DNA of 64,000 nucleotides from contig NC_092561.1 in NCBI RefSeq assembly GCF_037975245.1, positions 908,501 to 972,500 on the forward strand, in the 5' to 3' direction. Of the stretch, positions 12,929 through 26,279 are shown piece by piece. Under the pieces are notes generated by a model. That model did not search any database, was not told the origin of the DNA, and was given only the letters and a program-made list of their open reading frames with translations. Positions within the stretch are counted from its first letter, which is position 1; each line of letters begins with the position of its first letter. The DNA comes from Apostichopus japonicus. Its lineage: Eukaryota; Echinodermata; Holothuroidea; Aspidochirotida; Stichopodidae. A program made the translations under genes and the position numbers.

Positions 12929-13056
12929 GCGTCCATGGCCTAGTTGGTTAGGGTGTCCGCGTACAAAGCGGTAGGCCGGGTTCGAATCCCGGTGGAGGCT
13001 GGAAGTTTTTCACTGTTCTTGATTTTCCAACTCATTTTCCTTCTCCTTACGTTTTC

Positions 13057-13060
<4 letters not shown>
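12929..13060 (+). mobile_element. tRNA-derived SINE
   Basis: Bases 12,929-12,999 fold as a tRNA. There is a 7-bp acceptor stem with one mismatch, a D arm with A-box TGGCCTAGTTGG, and a T arm with B-box GGTTCGAATCC. The anticodon loop GTACAAA would give the anomalous anticodon ACA. There is no CCA, and a non-tRNA tail follows (GGAAGTTTTTCACTGTTCTT) ending in a (TA)n run. The same tail sits at 31.30 kb, also next to (TA)n. I therefore call a SINE, not a working tRNA gene. Confidence 0.7.

Positions 13061-13130
<70 letters not shown>
13061..13130. repeat. (TA)n microsatellite after SINE tail
   Basis: About 70 bp of uninterrupted TA follows the SINE tail. A short 11-bp tandem (TATAGTAGAG) follows at about 13,135-13,172. 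Long YIYIY open frames here are translation artefacts. Confidence 0.95.
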
Positions 13131-13135
<5 letters not shown>

Positions 13136-13247
13136 AGAGTTGAGTATAGTAGAGTATAGTAGAGTATAGTAGAGTTGTCTGACGATCGCTATAACGCGTG
13201 AAACTCCGAGTTACAACTACTAGTGTTCCACTAGTCTCAACTAGTAT

Positions 13248-13282
<35 letters not shown>

Positions 13283-13286
<4 letters not shown>

Positions 13287-14225
13287 GGCTATCAGGGAAA
13301 ACTTGAAGCAAACAGCTGTAAACATTCTGTTTGAAGGAACGCTATATGCTTGTGGTCGATGGAACGCCAAACGGTCAAAAGTGTATACGTTGATCATAAA
13401 ATGTATACGATATCAACGTACTTTGACTTTTTGGCGTTCCAAATCATCGTGCAATTTTATATTTATGATCAGGATAGTAATTGTGAAAGTCATATCTGGT
13501 TGTCGTCCTTAGATTCTATTCTTTCTCAAATTTGAATTTAGTTTACTTTATAACTTATGATTGTTATGTCTGTTTCTTTTCAGATATCACCATGGCAGAT
13601 GGTAGGTTATTTGAATCACTCAGTAATGCAATAGCCATGAACCCACGATTCCACTATAGCGAACTAATACCAAGGCGAACTGCACCTCCAGTCATGTTCT
13701 CGACCGAATGAATAACGGGGAGGGGGGGGGGGGGAGAGGTGCGACCAAAAATAAATTCAGTTTAACAAATTAAGAAAGATGTTAACATTTGTTATTCGTT
13801 TATTATATTTCCCAGGTACAAGCTAATCTTTGTACTGCAGTATTCTCAGACAATGCCTATATTCAATTCTGTGATATCTCCAAACGTTGCATAAGTCGTT
13901 CGTGACAGTTATCTCTCTCACTATACACCACTATATTGATGGGTTTGTATTTACCATCACAACATCGCTTCCATAGTGCTGTATATAAGGTGGCATACTA
14001 CATATAGAGTATATATGTATATCATTCCGCTCGAGTGACCTCAGAAAACGTGCAAAAGAGCACCAGGAGAACATCTTTTCGACATTTTCTATCAATTATA
14101 TAACCTGGTGTCTTGTGGCTTGGATGTTAAAGAGCATGACTGGATGTACAGGTGGTGCAAACATTCGGTCATTTCATGCAATATAAGAGGTCTGTTTAAG
14201 AGTGACCAAAACTTCAGGCTCTCAT
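13283..14225 (+). repeat. Tandem gene-segment copy A1 (with a microexon)
   Basis: The copy starts at the end of a (TA)n run with AAAAGGGCTATCAGGGAAAA. It is collinear with copies at 15,182-16,351 (continued at 21,113-21,317) and 21,430-22,870, and with an inverted copy at 43.2-44.76 kb. It contains the microexon at 13,584. At about 14,225 it jumps to sequence homologous to the 3' flank of the transcobalamin-like gene (14,232-15,057 matches 25,048-25,870). The beta-domain exons were deleted from this copy. Confidence 0.75.
13584..13601 (+). CDS. Candidate microexon, copy A1 (18 nt)
   Basis: A strong acceptor (TCTGTTTCTTTTCAG) precedes ATATCACC, and a donor (G|GTAGGT) follows 18 bases later. 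The exon enters and leaves in phase 1, so it can be added or skipped without changing frame. It would encode (D)ITMAD plus a split codon. The reading frame also stays open past the donor to a TGA (RLFESLSNAI...). An alternative is therefore a longer terminal exon. Confidence 0.4.
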
Positions 14226-15056
14226 AGAAGAGGCTAGAAATATCGTACTCAGACTATTTTCTCTCACGCTGCATTCACACCACACACACACACACCAACA
14301 TATTGTAACAAACATTACAAGACGTGCCACATAGGCTAGCCACAACAAAAACAAAATGGTCCTTGATATGTTAAACGTCGTGAAATGTGTCTTGCAGTTG
14401 TATATGAGTTTATTTGTATAACTTTTTGTTTTGGTCATAATAATCAAAATCGCTACTTTGACTAATCTCAAGTTTCACATAAATACTGTCAATAGGAAAC
14501 ATAAAAAAGAAATTAAAAAATATGCCAATCTTCCAATTTGCGTTTTTTACAATGATTAATGCTATAGCCTATTATTAGGAAAAAGGGTTACTGTGCGACG
14601 ATATATATTGTTTTTGTTTTTTTGTTGTCTTTGGAAATTGAAATCGATTGGAATTATTACTTATTTGCTCCTTAATTACTTTTATTTGATAATATTGCCT
14701 AGGACCGGGTGTCTAGTTTGACTCAATGGCAATCTAGTAATGCCGTACTATTGTAAACATTTCTAATAAGGTGCTTTAATGCTGAATTTGACAATAAATA
14801 TGCCGCATTTGTGGTTTGATATCATATACCGACAGATCTCGTTTGGTCACTGTTGACATGAGCACGGGCAACCATTTATCTGACTTTCTAGCATATTTGG
14901 GGTACTACTGGTGATCAGTAACAATAAGAAAACAGTCTGTCTACTACAGAGTAATTTGAATGTGAACAAGACACATATTAATCAATTCTCATCTTGATTG
15001 CTAATTGTTCCGTGGCTGAGATAGTAACGTTTGAAATTTCACATATCTCAAACAAA

Positions 15057-16351
<1,295 letters not shown>

Positions 16352-17031
16352 CACTGAAAACTTAAATTGGTTCACCGACTAACATAACGTTAGTCCATCT
16401 GGTGCCTCTCCCGACTAACATAGCCTTAGTCAGTTGCTATACCGACTAATTCATTCCTTAGTCAGTTGGATTTCTTAGTCGGTCATCTTAGTCCGTCAGC
16501 TTAGTCGATCAACAATTTGGTAGTCGGTAAATGTATATTAGTCAGTTACATTAGTTGGTGACATTAGTCGGTCTTTACCGACTAATTTATATGAGCCACC
16601 GACTAGTTTATAGCAGGTTTTACATTAGTCAGGATGGTGCCTCTCCCGACTAACCTTTCTCAGTCGGTATCGACTGACTAGTTGCACTGACTAGAATCAC
16701 TGAAAGAATTAAACCCGACTAGTTTTACTGACTAGCATCACTGAAAGAAAAGAGAGCAGAAGAAACACTAATAATGTGTATGTTGGCAGTATTTATTTCT
16801 GATAAAACTTCTGATGTCTACAAAGGCTGACTTTCGACAGATAGAGAAGAAATCACTGTAAATAAAATCTGAAAATCTGTTTTTTTTCCAACAAAGTTAA
16901 GACAAGTTAATGGATCAAACATGAATCGCAAAAGTATAGCACTGCACAATAATGCAAAGTTGAATCTTGGGCAAGGGTTCCTCATGACTTTCGTTTTAAA
17001 GTGGTACCCCAAATCGACACCAGTTAAGTCT

Positions 17032-19095
17032 TCACGAACAAAGAGTGTTTCTCTTAACTACAAATGGCCTCCCACTTGTCTTCAGGAAGCCAAAATCTGC
17101 ACCATTATTGACCTGTGAACAGAAAATATGATATACGTGTAAGCACAGATACAAATATAGCACATGATAACTCACATTATCATAAACATACATTTACATT
17201 AAAAGTTTATAACATATTGGGAGGTATACATTTAAATCTAGGTCCCTCAAATTATAAGCCAGGAATAGCAGCTTTACCAAATTATTATTAGCTTTGCACA
17301 GCATAACACCAAATTATTTCTCAAAGCTTAATAATTATGTTAATCATGTTAATAATGATCCCAATAGACCGGGATCCCAGAGGGTTTGGTTAGCTGGGAA
17401 GGTAACCAATTGCCTTGTACATCACAATGTTCACAGTGCATTCCTGTATATGAAACCTGACGACTGGCAAACCGACTGTGGTGGGTGTGGCTGGGAGAGC
17501 AATTTTAAAGTCACCTGATAGCTAACCTAGATCAGTTTTCATGGTAACACATCAAAGTAAGTACAATGTGTCAGGTATGGCCCCAAGAGCAACAAATGGC
17601 CATTGCCAGTAATTATTGGTGGTGGGGTACCCCTGCCAGTGATCTATAATTGACCCCTCAAGGCTGACCTAGGTCAGCTCATGAGGTAACCACTTGAAAC
17701 CTACTGGAAAATGTTGGTTAGGACTTCAGATACAACTGATGGGCATTGCCAGTAATTTTTATTGGTGGGGTACCCCTGCCAGTAGACCCCCAAAATGCCC
17801 ATCCCCCATTGACCTAGATGAGCTCATGATGTAACCAGTTGAAAACTACTGGAAAATGGTATCACTTCATATGTAAGGGATGGGCATTTCCAGTAATTTA
17901 TATTGAGGGGGGGGGGTACCCCTGCCAGTAGACCCCCAAAATGCCCATTCCCTCATTGACCTAGGTCAGCTCATGAGATAACCAGTTGAAAAATTACTGG
18001 AAAATGATAGGTATCACTTCATATGTAAGGGATGGGCATTTCCAGTCATTTACATTGGTGGGGTAACCCTGCCAGTAGACCCCCAAAATGCCCATCCCCC
18101 ATTGACCTAGATTAGCTCATGAGGTAACCAGTTGAAAACTACTGTAAAATGATTGGCAGGACTCTATATGTAAGGGATGGGCATTTCCAGTAATTTATAT
18201 TAGTGGGGTACCCCTGCCAGTAGACCCCCAAAATGCCCCCCCCCCCTCATTGATCTAGGTCAGCTCATGATTTAACCAGTTGAAAACTACTGGAAAATTA
18301 TTGACAGGATTCTATATGTAAGGGATGGGCGGACTCTGGCAGTGGTGGCCCACCAATATAAAATACTGGAAATGCCCATCCTTACATATGAAGTGATACC
18401 TATCATTTTCCTGTAGGTTTCAACTGGTCAAATCATGAGCGCACGTAGGTCAATGAGGGGATGGGCATATTGGGGGTCTACTGGCAGGGGTACCCCACCA
18501 ATAAAAATTACTGGCAATGCCCATCCCTTGTATCTGAAGTCCTAACCAACATTTTCCAGTAGGTTTCAAGTGGTTACCTCATGAGCTGACCTAGGTCAGC
18601 CATGAGGGGTCAATTATAGATCACTGGCAGGGGTATCCCACTGGTAATTACTGGCGATGGCCATTTGTTGCTCTTGGGGCTATACCTGACACATTGTACT
18701 TACTTTGATGTGGTTACCAAGAAAGCTGATCTAGGTTAGCTATTAGGTGACTTTAAAATTGCTCTCCTAGCCACATCCACCACAGTCGGTTTGCCAGTCG
18801 TCAGGTTTCATATACAGGAATGCATTGTGAACATTGTGATGTACCAGGCAATTGGTTACCTTCCCAGCTAACCAAACCCTCTGGACTCCCGCTCTACAGA
18901 TCAGTGAAAATTTGACCAAACTTATGAAGCTTGCACGTAAATGATATACTAGACTGTTTTTTTTAAAACAGGTTATGAAAAGTATCTTAAATATCATTAA
19001 ACAGTTGGGTACAATAGTTAAACTCACTCTTCCATCTTTTTTCTCTATGGTATTTGTTCCTTTGCTTTTTGGACTCTTGGATAAACTCTTTTGTT
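17032..19095 (-). CDS. Passenger-type gene inside the CACTA-like element, last two exons
   Basis: On the minus strand an exon at 19,028-19,095 (acceptor CCCTTCGCAG, donor AGA|GTGAGT) joins in phase 0 to an exon at 17,032-17,112 (acceptor TTTTCTGTTCACAG) ending in TGA. The product would end ...SKSPKSKGTNTIEKKDGR, then VNNGADFGFLKTSGRPFVVK, then RNTLCS. The basic serine-rich tail is unrecognised. Upstream, an open frame at 19,072-19,250 (KSQISKSRVRFPVMYDTSVE) may be another exon. The intron is interrupted by the nested element at 17,367-18,894. Function is unknown. Confidence 0.4.
17367..18894. mobile_element. Nested foldback element with internal tandem repeats
   Basis: Long terminal inverted repeats (over 150 bp) begin CCAGAGGGTTTGGTTAGCTG and are mirrored at the right end. 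TA dinucleotides flank it at 17,365-17,366 and 18,895-18,896. Inside are about five tandem units of 130-150 bp (GGGATGGGCATTTCCAGTAA ... TGGGGTACCCCTGCCAGTAG) in the left part and about two in reverse orientation from about 18,340. The whole element can therefore fold into one long hairpin. No protein is encoded. Confidence 0.75.
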
Positions 19096-21317
19096 CTGCG
19101 AAGGGTACCAATATATCATCTTAAAACATGTCTTTAAGCCATATATAACACAGTTCTCCTCTTCTGTTGTTGCCTCCACACTGGTGTCGTACATCACAGG
19201 AAACCTCACCCTTGACTTAGATATTTGGCTTTTCAATTCCTGCTGGAAAAGAGAAACAGCAAAGTATTCATCATTTGAAAAAAAAAATTAAATAAAGTTG
19301 TCACCACAAAGTTATGTGAGATTTGCTTCCACTATAGTCTCAAAAAACAATCCCAAAGTTTGAAGCAGACTGTATAAAGCTGAAAATTTGAACGAGAGTG
19401 TCATCACCATTGCAACCAGAATCAAACATGGGCTAAATCTTTGTTTGTTTTTATGATCTTTAAAAATATAAAATTTTAGAAACAGAAATGCACTGAGCCA
19501 ACTTATTTATAGGCCTAATCGTTTTTAGTTGTTATTTTGCTTGCTCACATAACAAGCATGTTTAGACCTAGGCTAGAGGAGAATCAGTACTTTGTTACAC
19601 TAAGTTTGTCTTTCGGTCGTTTTGATTTAGTCTTGCTAGTAGTACTAAAGTATATAATGGACCGGCGAAGACTAGAGAATACCCAGAGTTTTAGCAACTG
19701 CGTTAAACTGTATCATCTGATCTATTATTTACGTCAATGAGTTTCATTCAATCTAGGATCAAAAAGAGAAAACTAATTAATCTTAACCTTTAAACTTTGC
19801 TACTAAACAGATATGCTTGAATTACAAATAAATGTCAAAAAAACATCATAATCTAAGAATCGATGCATATACACATACATAAACAGAATAATTTGAATTC
19901 GCGCAAGTGAACCCTGTCCACTACATTGGACAGAAAAAAAAAACGTGCAATTAGACCAAACTAAACATACTAAATTTTCCGTTACTTCTACATAAAATAT
20001 CAATACAAATACAACAACTTACTCTTTTGGCAGTATACTAAAAGCACATGTTATAATAACTTCAGACTATCAAGCTTTCATGCGAAAAAACGGTTAATAC
20101 TTCTTACAGTAAGCAAGTCGACCGTGAAGGAATGTCGCAATTGTTTCCTGGGTGTGACCGGAAATTAAATACTAAAAAATGATAAATGAAAAGGTTAAAT
20201 ACAACTGAAGCGTGCATCCTGACTGCTCGCAACATTTAATACCGTTGACTATCCAACATAATTTGTTCAGCCTACTGTGACTGTACGTTTGAAGGTCTAG
20301 CCTTGCTTATTCAATATCGCAAAGCCTACCCATTTAGATTCACATGGGAAATTACAGGAAATCTTTACCAAATGAGTGTAGACTTCAAATAAACTATAGA
20401 GCCTTATAGTGCCAGCATTTGTTTGGGAATAAATTAGAAGATTATGTGCCACTGTTCAATCTAGCCCAATACACACATAACACATTGTTAATTGGTGTTT
20501 AGAATGCACACTTTAGTGTTGAGAATGCACTGCAGTACCCAGTAGAAGCCTATAGGCTACTCACTGTCATTGCACTTGTGTATTGCGAAACGCCAACGTG
20601 ACAACGGTAGCGTTACACTAACCATAATACAGTACTAGTGCCAGTGGCCTAACAATTAACTTTAATTTTACCTTCAAGTTAATGGAATAACAGGTAGGCC
20701 GATGATGCAGTTAATACCTCCATTCTTCTAAAGACCTTCTTGGGTGATTTACGGTTGAAAGTTGCTTAGAGTGATCGTATGAAACTATGCCAAGTCCAGC
20801 ACGCTGCCGTTGCCTCTCGGTTTCCAAATTAAAGTGAATCGAATTGGGTTAAAATACATTAGTCCGTCGACACCGACTAAGCTACGATTATGGCGTAAAT
20901 CGGGTGTCCGTGTCGTTCTTAGTCCATGGGTTAAAATACCTTAGTCCGTCGCCACCGACTAAGCTGCGATTATATTTTCCTTAGTCAGTGTAAACTGACT
21001 AAGAAGCAGCGATGACACGAAGATTTTTGCTAGTTCGTGTGCATTGACTAACGTTACAAACTAATTTAACGTTAGTCCGTGGCAATATTGACTAGTTTAT
21101 TTTTTCAGTGTACAGTACTTCAGTTGAGGTTTGCTTGTGGTCAAATAGGATGAACGGTCGTAGGAAGTTTTCAATAAGTGAAGAGACGATAAGATTTGAT
21201 GGTCTTTTCAGAGGGAATTTTATTTTAATGTGTAGATGCTATGGAACAGTACAAATTTCAACTTAATAATCTCAAAATTTATTTTCTCGTGTTACTCAAA
21301 AATTCGACTTGCATTTC

Positions 21318-21354
21318 GTCTATATATATATATATATATATATTAATATATATA

Positions 21355-21412
<58 letters not shown>

Positions 21413-21413
21413 C
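21318..21413. repeat. (TA)n microsatellite with interruptions
   Basis: About 95 bp of TA interrupted by TTAATA and TTTA steps. It separates the end of copy A2 from the start of copy A3. Confidence 0.9.
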
Positions 21414-21429
21414 ATAATAATCTTTAAAA

Positions 21430-22870
21430 AAGGGTTATTAGGGAAAACTTGAAGCAAACAGCTGTAAACATTCTGTTTGAAGGAACGATATATGCTTGTC
21501 GTCGATTGAACGCCAAACGGTCAAAAGTATATACATTGATAATAAAATGTATACCATATCAACGTACTTTGACTTTTTGGCGTTCCAAGTCATCGTGCAA
21601 TTTTATATTTATGATCAGGATAGTAGTTGTGAAAGTCATATCTGGTTGTCGTCCTTAGATTGTATTCTTTCTCAAATTTGAATTTAGTTTACTTATAACT
21701 TATGATTGTTATGTCTGTTTCTTTTCAGATATCACCAAGAAAACAGGTAAGTTATTTGAATCACTCAGTAATGCAATAACCATAAACCCACGATTCCACT
21801 ATAACGAACTAATACCAAGGCCCAACTGCACCTCCAGTCATGTTCTCGACTGATTGAATAACGGGGAGGGTGGAGAGGTGCGACCAAAAATAAATTCAGT
21901 TCAACAAATTAAGAAAGATGTAAAATTTGCTATTCGTTTATCATATTTCCCAGGTACAAGCTAATCCTTGTACTGCAGTATTCTCAAACAATGCCTATAT
22001 TCAAATCTGTGATATCTCCAAAAGTTTCGTAAGTCGTTCGTGACAGTTATCTCTCTCACTATACACCACTATATTGATGGGTTTGTATTTACCATCACAA
22101 CATCGCTTTCATAGTGCTGTATATAAGGTGACATACTCCATATGAGAGTATATATATCATTCCGCTCGGAGGAGAACATCTTTTCGAAATTTTTTATCAT
22201 TATAACCTGGTGTCTTTTGGCTTGGATGTTGAAGAGCATGACTGGAAGTACTGGGGTGCAAACATTCGGTCAATTCAGGCAATATATAAGAGGTCTGTTT
22301 AAGAGTGACCAAAACTTCAGGCTCTCATAGCAAAAAGTCTGCATGGTTATGATTTTCACAAGTAGAGGTGCCATGAATGGCCAATGTGTCAGCTATCCAG
22401 TGGTGGGTATAGGGTTTAGCTATTGAGAACTTTGATAAGAACTTAGAGACCACATTAGTCTGACGAATTAGTGTTTAAGTCAGTGGGGCAATTATATGAG
22501 GTATGCTACCATAAGTGCAGGGTTTAATCATTGGAAAGAGACGTACTGTAAAGTACTTCAGTTGAGGTTTGCTTGTTGTCAAATAGGATGAACGGTCGTA
22601 GGAAGTTATCAACTAGTGAAGAGACGATAAGATTTGATGGTCTTCTCAGAGGGAGTTTTAGTTTAATGTGTAGATGCTATGTAACACTACAAATTTGAAC
22701 ATAATCTCAAATTTCTTTTCTCCTGTTACTCAAAATTTCGACTTGCATTTCGTCTAACAATTCTCATTTTTTATTCTCAGGGTTTTTATCTTTTTCTCGA
22801 ATTTTATGCGATACAGTTAGTCTAAATTTCCAGGAACACTGGAAAATTGCTACATTTTATATCGAACTTT
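21430..22870 (+). repeat. Tandem gene-segment copy A3
   Basis: The third left-arm copy starts at AAAAGGGTTATTAGGGAAAA. It carries the uninterrupted target site of the CACTA-like element at about 22,549. It leads directly into the beta-domain exons of the + strand transcobalamin-like gene, so it is the only left-arm copy still linked to them. Confidence 0.75.
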
Positions 22871-25034
22871 ACAATATTTTATTTCAGAATATGGCCTAGT
22901 ATTTGATATTAGAAATTCGCACGACAATCCCGACATTGTGACGACTTATTTATTCCACAATATCGACTTAGTTTTCAAAATTTCACCATTTATCTAGAAA
23001 TGTCCCTGTATATCCGCAAATTTTGATTATTCAATTTCAAAATGTAAACTTTTTCCCCAAAGGTGTTGAGAAAAAAGGGTGGAAGAGAGCTATGAGAAGA
23101 GGAGTGAAGGGGGAACCAAATGGAGAAGGAGGGGAGCAGAAGAAAGTTAGACATGTCCTTCCTGAATGTTGAGCCCATGAGGTTGAATGGTTGAATTGTC
23201 CTTCTCCAGTTTATTCCCTTCCCCATTCCCTTAATCCTCTCTTTGTCCCTCCACTGTTTATCTCCTACCTCTCCTCTTCCCCTGTTGGTTTCTTTCTTTC
23301 TTCTCTCCATCCATTGTCTACTAATCCCCTTACATCTATCTCTTTGTGTTCACCATGCTCATTAACCTGTCTGCATTCTGTGCGTATTTTTGTCCCTTCT
23401 GTTACTAAAGGATCGAAACGTCAGGCCATCTTAATTTTACACTTTCATTGTTTAGGTCCATATCAGATTGAGGTTGTCAACCGGATAACTCGTGCCAAAC
23501 CTGTCGTATACCACATGGATGGAGTGGAAAACCAAAACTTGTACCAGGCGATGTGCGCATTACGAGATAAACCTGGATCCGATTTCACGTACGTTTTTGA
23601 TACAATATATGATAGATGGTAGTAAAGGTCGATATGGGAAAGATAAATGATATATTTTTCCCTTTTTGAATTAGTAAAAAGATAAATCAATTTTTCACCA
23701 AACTGAATATGCCACTTATTTGTTATTTGATTGCAATAGATATAATTTAATTACATTAGATATATAATTAAGAATTTATAGGCAAATTGATTTAAGAAAA
23801 GAACTATGACGTTTCAAACTGTTGCCGTTATTTATTTATGTATTGTTCTGTTACTACAACCATTGTCATTTATATGACAAATTATGATTGAATTATGACC
23901 CACTTACACAGCTTCGAGAGTTACGGAGTGAGAGAGCATGAAGGTCAACACTTCATTTCAAGTATTAAGGACTTGCGTATGGATCGAACAAAGTCACGTT
24001 ACTGGAAGATTTACGAAGGAAGCAGCCCGACGGCTTCAGGCGAGTATACGTTATAAGATTACAGACGCATCCATAACATACGTGGGCGCAGGGGGTGTGG
24101 GGGGGGGCTGGCGGAAGGGTATGCGCAAGGGGAATTCTCCACTAAGTTGGTTCGTTATTCTCGAATTTAACAATACAGGTAACATTTGAACGCATTTTAG
24201 TTAACAGCATCCTGCAAAATGTTAACCGTATTTAACCGCAACGACTCGGCGTTATCTGTACTGCTTCAGCTCTTGCAACATATGCACTTGTAACGTTCTT
24301 ATTGGGGCATGGCATTATAAACTATAGCCGTGTATGGCATATATTACGTGTTTTTGATGATGATAAACCGGGGCCAGAAAATCGACCAAGCAGCTTTAAG
24401 TAGATCGGAGGGTGTTACATTTGCAATGACAGACTATTGGCCTACATGTATTCAATACATTAATCGTCCATTAGGCCTTCGGTACAAAGCACCGTATGTG
24501 CGTGAAATTTCGCTAACTGTGCAAAGATACAGTATAGTAACGATAACGTGTTGTTTCTTTTGACCAATCAGTGTCCAGGACTGTGTGTATTCTCTGTCAC
24601 GTCCGAAACAGGAGTGATTCGTGATTGACAACTTGGTTGTGATGGTTTTAGTCATCATTTCTTCGTTCATATTGCAGGCGCATGCTTGCTAGAGTACTGT
24701 TTATAAACATTACACAGTGTAGCCTATAGCTTTGGTTTATGATAAAGGACCAAACGCCGAACTGGCTTCTTCTTAATCGAAACAACTTCAAATGGTAACA
24801 GTAACAAAGATCCCTCCATTGAATATGAACATCAAACTTTGACCTATACGACGCATTACAATGACATGTGTTTGTATACAAATACAGTTGTTCTAGTTTT
24901 AAATGGTTTCTGTGTAACAGTTTTCCTTTCAATCTTCTTTTGTAGGTGTGGATTTGATATACCCGCTGAAAGACAAGAAGTACATATTTGCGTATGACCA
25001 CACACCTGAGATCCATGCTAACAGACCAAAATAA
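21729..25034 (+). CDS. Transcobalamin-like (DUF4430-type) protein, 3' exons, left copy
   Basis: Exons: 21,729-21,746 (microexon), 23,456-23,588, 23,912-24,039 and 24,946-25,034 with TAA. All phases join (1, 2, 1). The product includes QIEVVNRITR, then ENQNLYQAMCALRDKPGSDF, then TFESYGVREHEGQHFISSIK, then RYWKIYEG, then GVDLIYPLKDKKYIFAY. This matches the C-terminal beta domain of transcobalamin/intrinsic factor ('...FxFExxxxxYGxxIxSIxx...YWxxxxG...GVxxYxxxxxxxIxxxY'), which closes over cobalamin in those secreted carriers. The third intron has a GC donor (CAG|GCGAGT). Upstream exons, including any signal peptide, were not identified. AATAAA overlaps the stop (25,030-25,035). Confidence 0.7.
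22888..22997 (+). CDS. Candidate alternative terminal exon, left copy
   Basis: The acceptor TTTTATTTCAG precedes a 110-nt frame ending in TAG. Entered in phase 1 it reads (E)YGLVFDIRNSHDNPDIVTTY, then LFHNIDLVFKISPFI. It sits between the microexon and the beta exons, in the phase that the microexon's donor would supply. The inverted copy in the right arm keeps the same length and an open frame with TAA. The function is unrecognised, and conservation may simply reflect young duplication. Confidence 0.3.
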
Positions 25035-25047
25035 AGACTCGTCAGTG

Positions 25048-25870
25048 AAATTAAAACGCTGTCTAGGAATATTGTACTCAGACTATTTTCTCTCACGCTG
25101 CATCCACACCACACAAACACCAACATATTGTAACAAACATTGCAAGACGTGTCACATAGGCTAGCCATAACAAAAACAAAATGGTCCTTGATATGTTAAA
25201 TGTCGTGAAATGTGTCTTGCAGCTGTATATGAGTTTATTTTTATTTTCATTTTTTGGGTCATAATAATCAAAATCGCTACTTTGACTTATCTCAAGTTTC
25301 ACATAAATACTGTTGATAGGAAACGAAAAAAAAATATGTCAATCTTCCATTTTGCGTTTTGTACAATTAATGCTATAGCCTATTATTAGGAAAAAAAGGT
25401 TACTGGGCGACGATATATATTGTTTTGCTTTGTTGTATTTGTCGAAATGGATATCGATTGGGATTATTACTTGTTTGCTCCTTAATTACTTTTATTTGAG
25501 GATATTGCCTAGGACCGGGTGTCTGCTTTGACTCACTGGCAATCTAGTAATGCCGCACTATTGTAAACATTTCTAAAAAGGTGCTTTAATGCTGCATTTT
25601 ACAATAAATATGCCGCACTGGTGGTTTGATGTCATATACCGACAAATCTTGTTTGGTCACTGTTGACATTGAGCATGGGCAACCATTTATCTGACTTTCT
25701 AGCATATTTGGGGTACTACTGGTGACCAGTAACAATAAAAAACAGCCTATCTACTACAGAGTAATTTGAAGGTGAAAAAGACACATATTGATCAATTCTC
25801 ATCTTGATTGCTAATTGCTCCGTGGCTGAGATATGAACGTTTGTAATTTCACATATCTCAAACATGTGAT
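25048..25870 (+). repeat. 3' flank of the left transcobalamin-like copy (repeated at 14.23-15.06 kb)
   Basis: The sequence from TATTGTACTCAGACTATTTTC onward is duplicated in direct orientation at 14,232-15,057 and inverted at about 36,060-37,020. It is non-coding and AT-rich. The triplication shows that a whole gene plus 3' flank was the unit first duplicated. Confidence 0.8.
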
Positions 25871-26279
25871 ATCATACATATTGACAACATAGCAAATTAT
25901 CTTAGTTTTTCTATCTTCCATGTTTTCATGAATGCATTTTTGAACCCCCCCCCCCCTCCACAGCTGACATCACTGTCTAATTTAAATGACATTTTCAATT
26001 ATTTCAAATTTATAAAGAAAGAACTTAAAGCCATGTTTGCTGTAGTACGAGTATGACGTCACAAAAAGTTGCGTAATACGCTTATCCGAAAGCAGTTAAG
26101 CATCTGCAATATATATTGTATATCTCTCAAGAACGCGGCTGGTTATGATGCTCGGAGTTTTATCCAGCTCTTTATGTATACCTATTTAGTTCTAAATCCA
26201 GAGTTTGTTGTGCCTTAAAGTTCACCAAAATCGCTCCCTATAATCGATAAACTTAGTTTAATGTGTCTGTGTCACTCTG

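Larger units (their letters stand above)
16352..21110. mobile_element. CACTA-like DNA transposon, 4.76 kb, TA target duplication
   Basis: The ends are CACTGAAAA and, inverted, CACTGAAAAAA. They are flanked by TA on both sides. The paralogous segment A3 at 22,549 shows the empty site (ACTGTAAAGTACTTC), so the borders are exact. Many subterminal copies of TTAGTCGGT / ACCGACTAA fill 16,375-16,735 and 20,855-21,090. CACT(A/G) ends plus subterminal repeat arrays are typical of CACTA/EnSpm elements. No transposase was recognised. It holds a nested foldback element and exons of an unidentified minus-strand gene. Confidence 0.75.

Noticed and set aside
12929-12999. Functional tRNA gene (anticodon ACA)
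   Set aside because: The fold is good, but a Cys-ACA tRNA is not expected in animals, and the SINE tail recurs at 31.30 kb. A SINE explains it better.
13059-13397. Long open frames rich in Tyr-Ile (also at 15.0, 31.0 and 44.9 kb)
   Set aside because: They are translations of (TA)n microsatellites, with no coding signal.
23191-23455. Open frame continuing upstream of the beta exon at 23,456
   Set aside because: It is a low-complexity Ser/Pro/Leu run over a pyrimidine-rich intron. The acceptor TTGTTTAG and the phase mark the true exon start.
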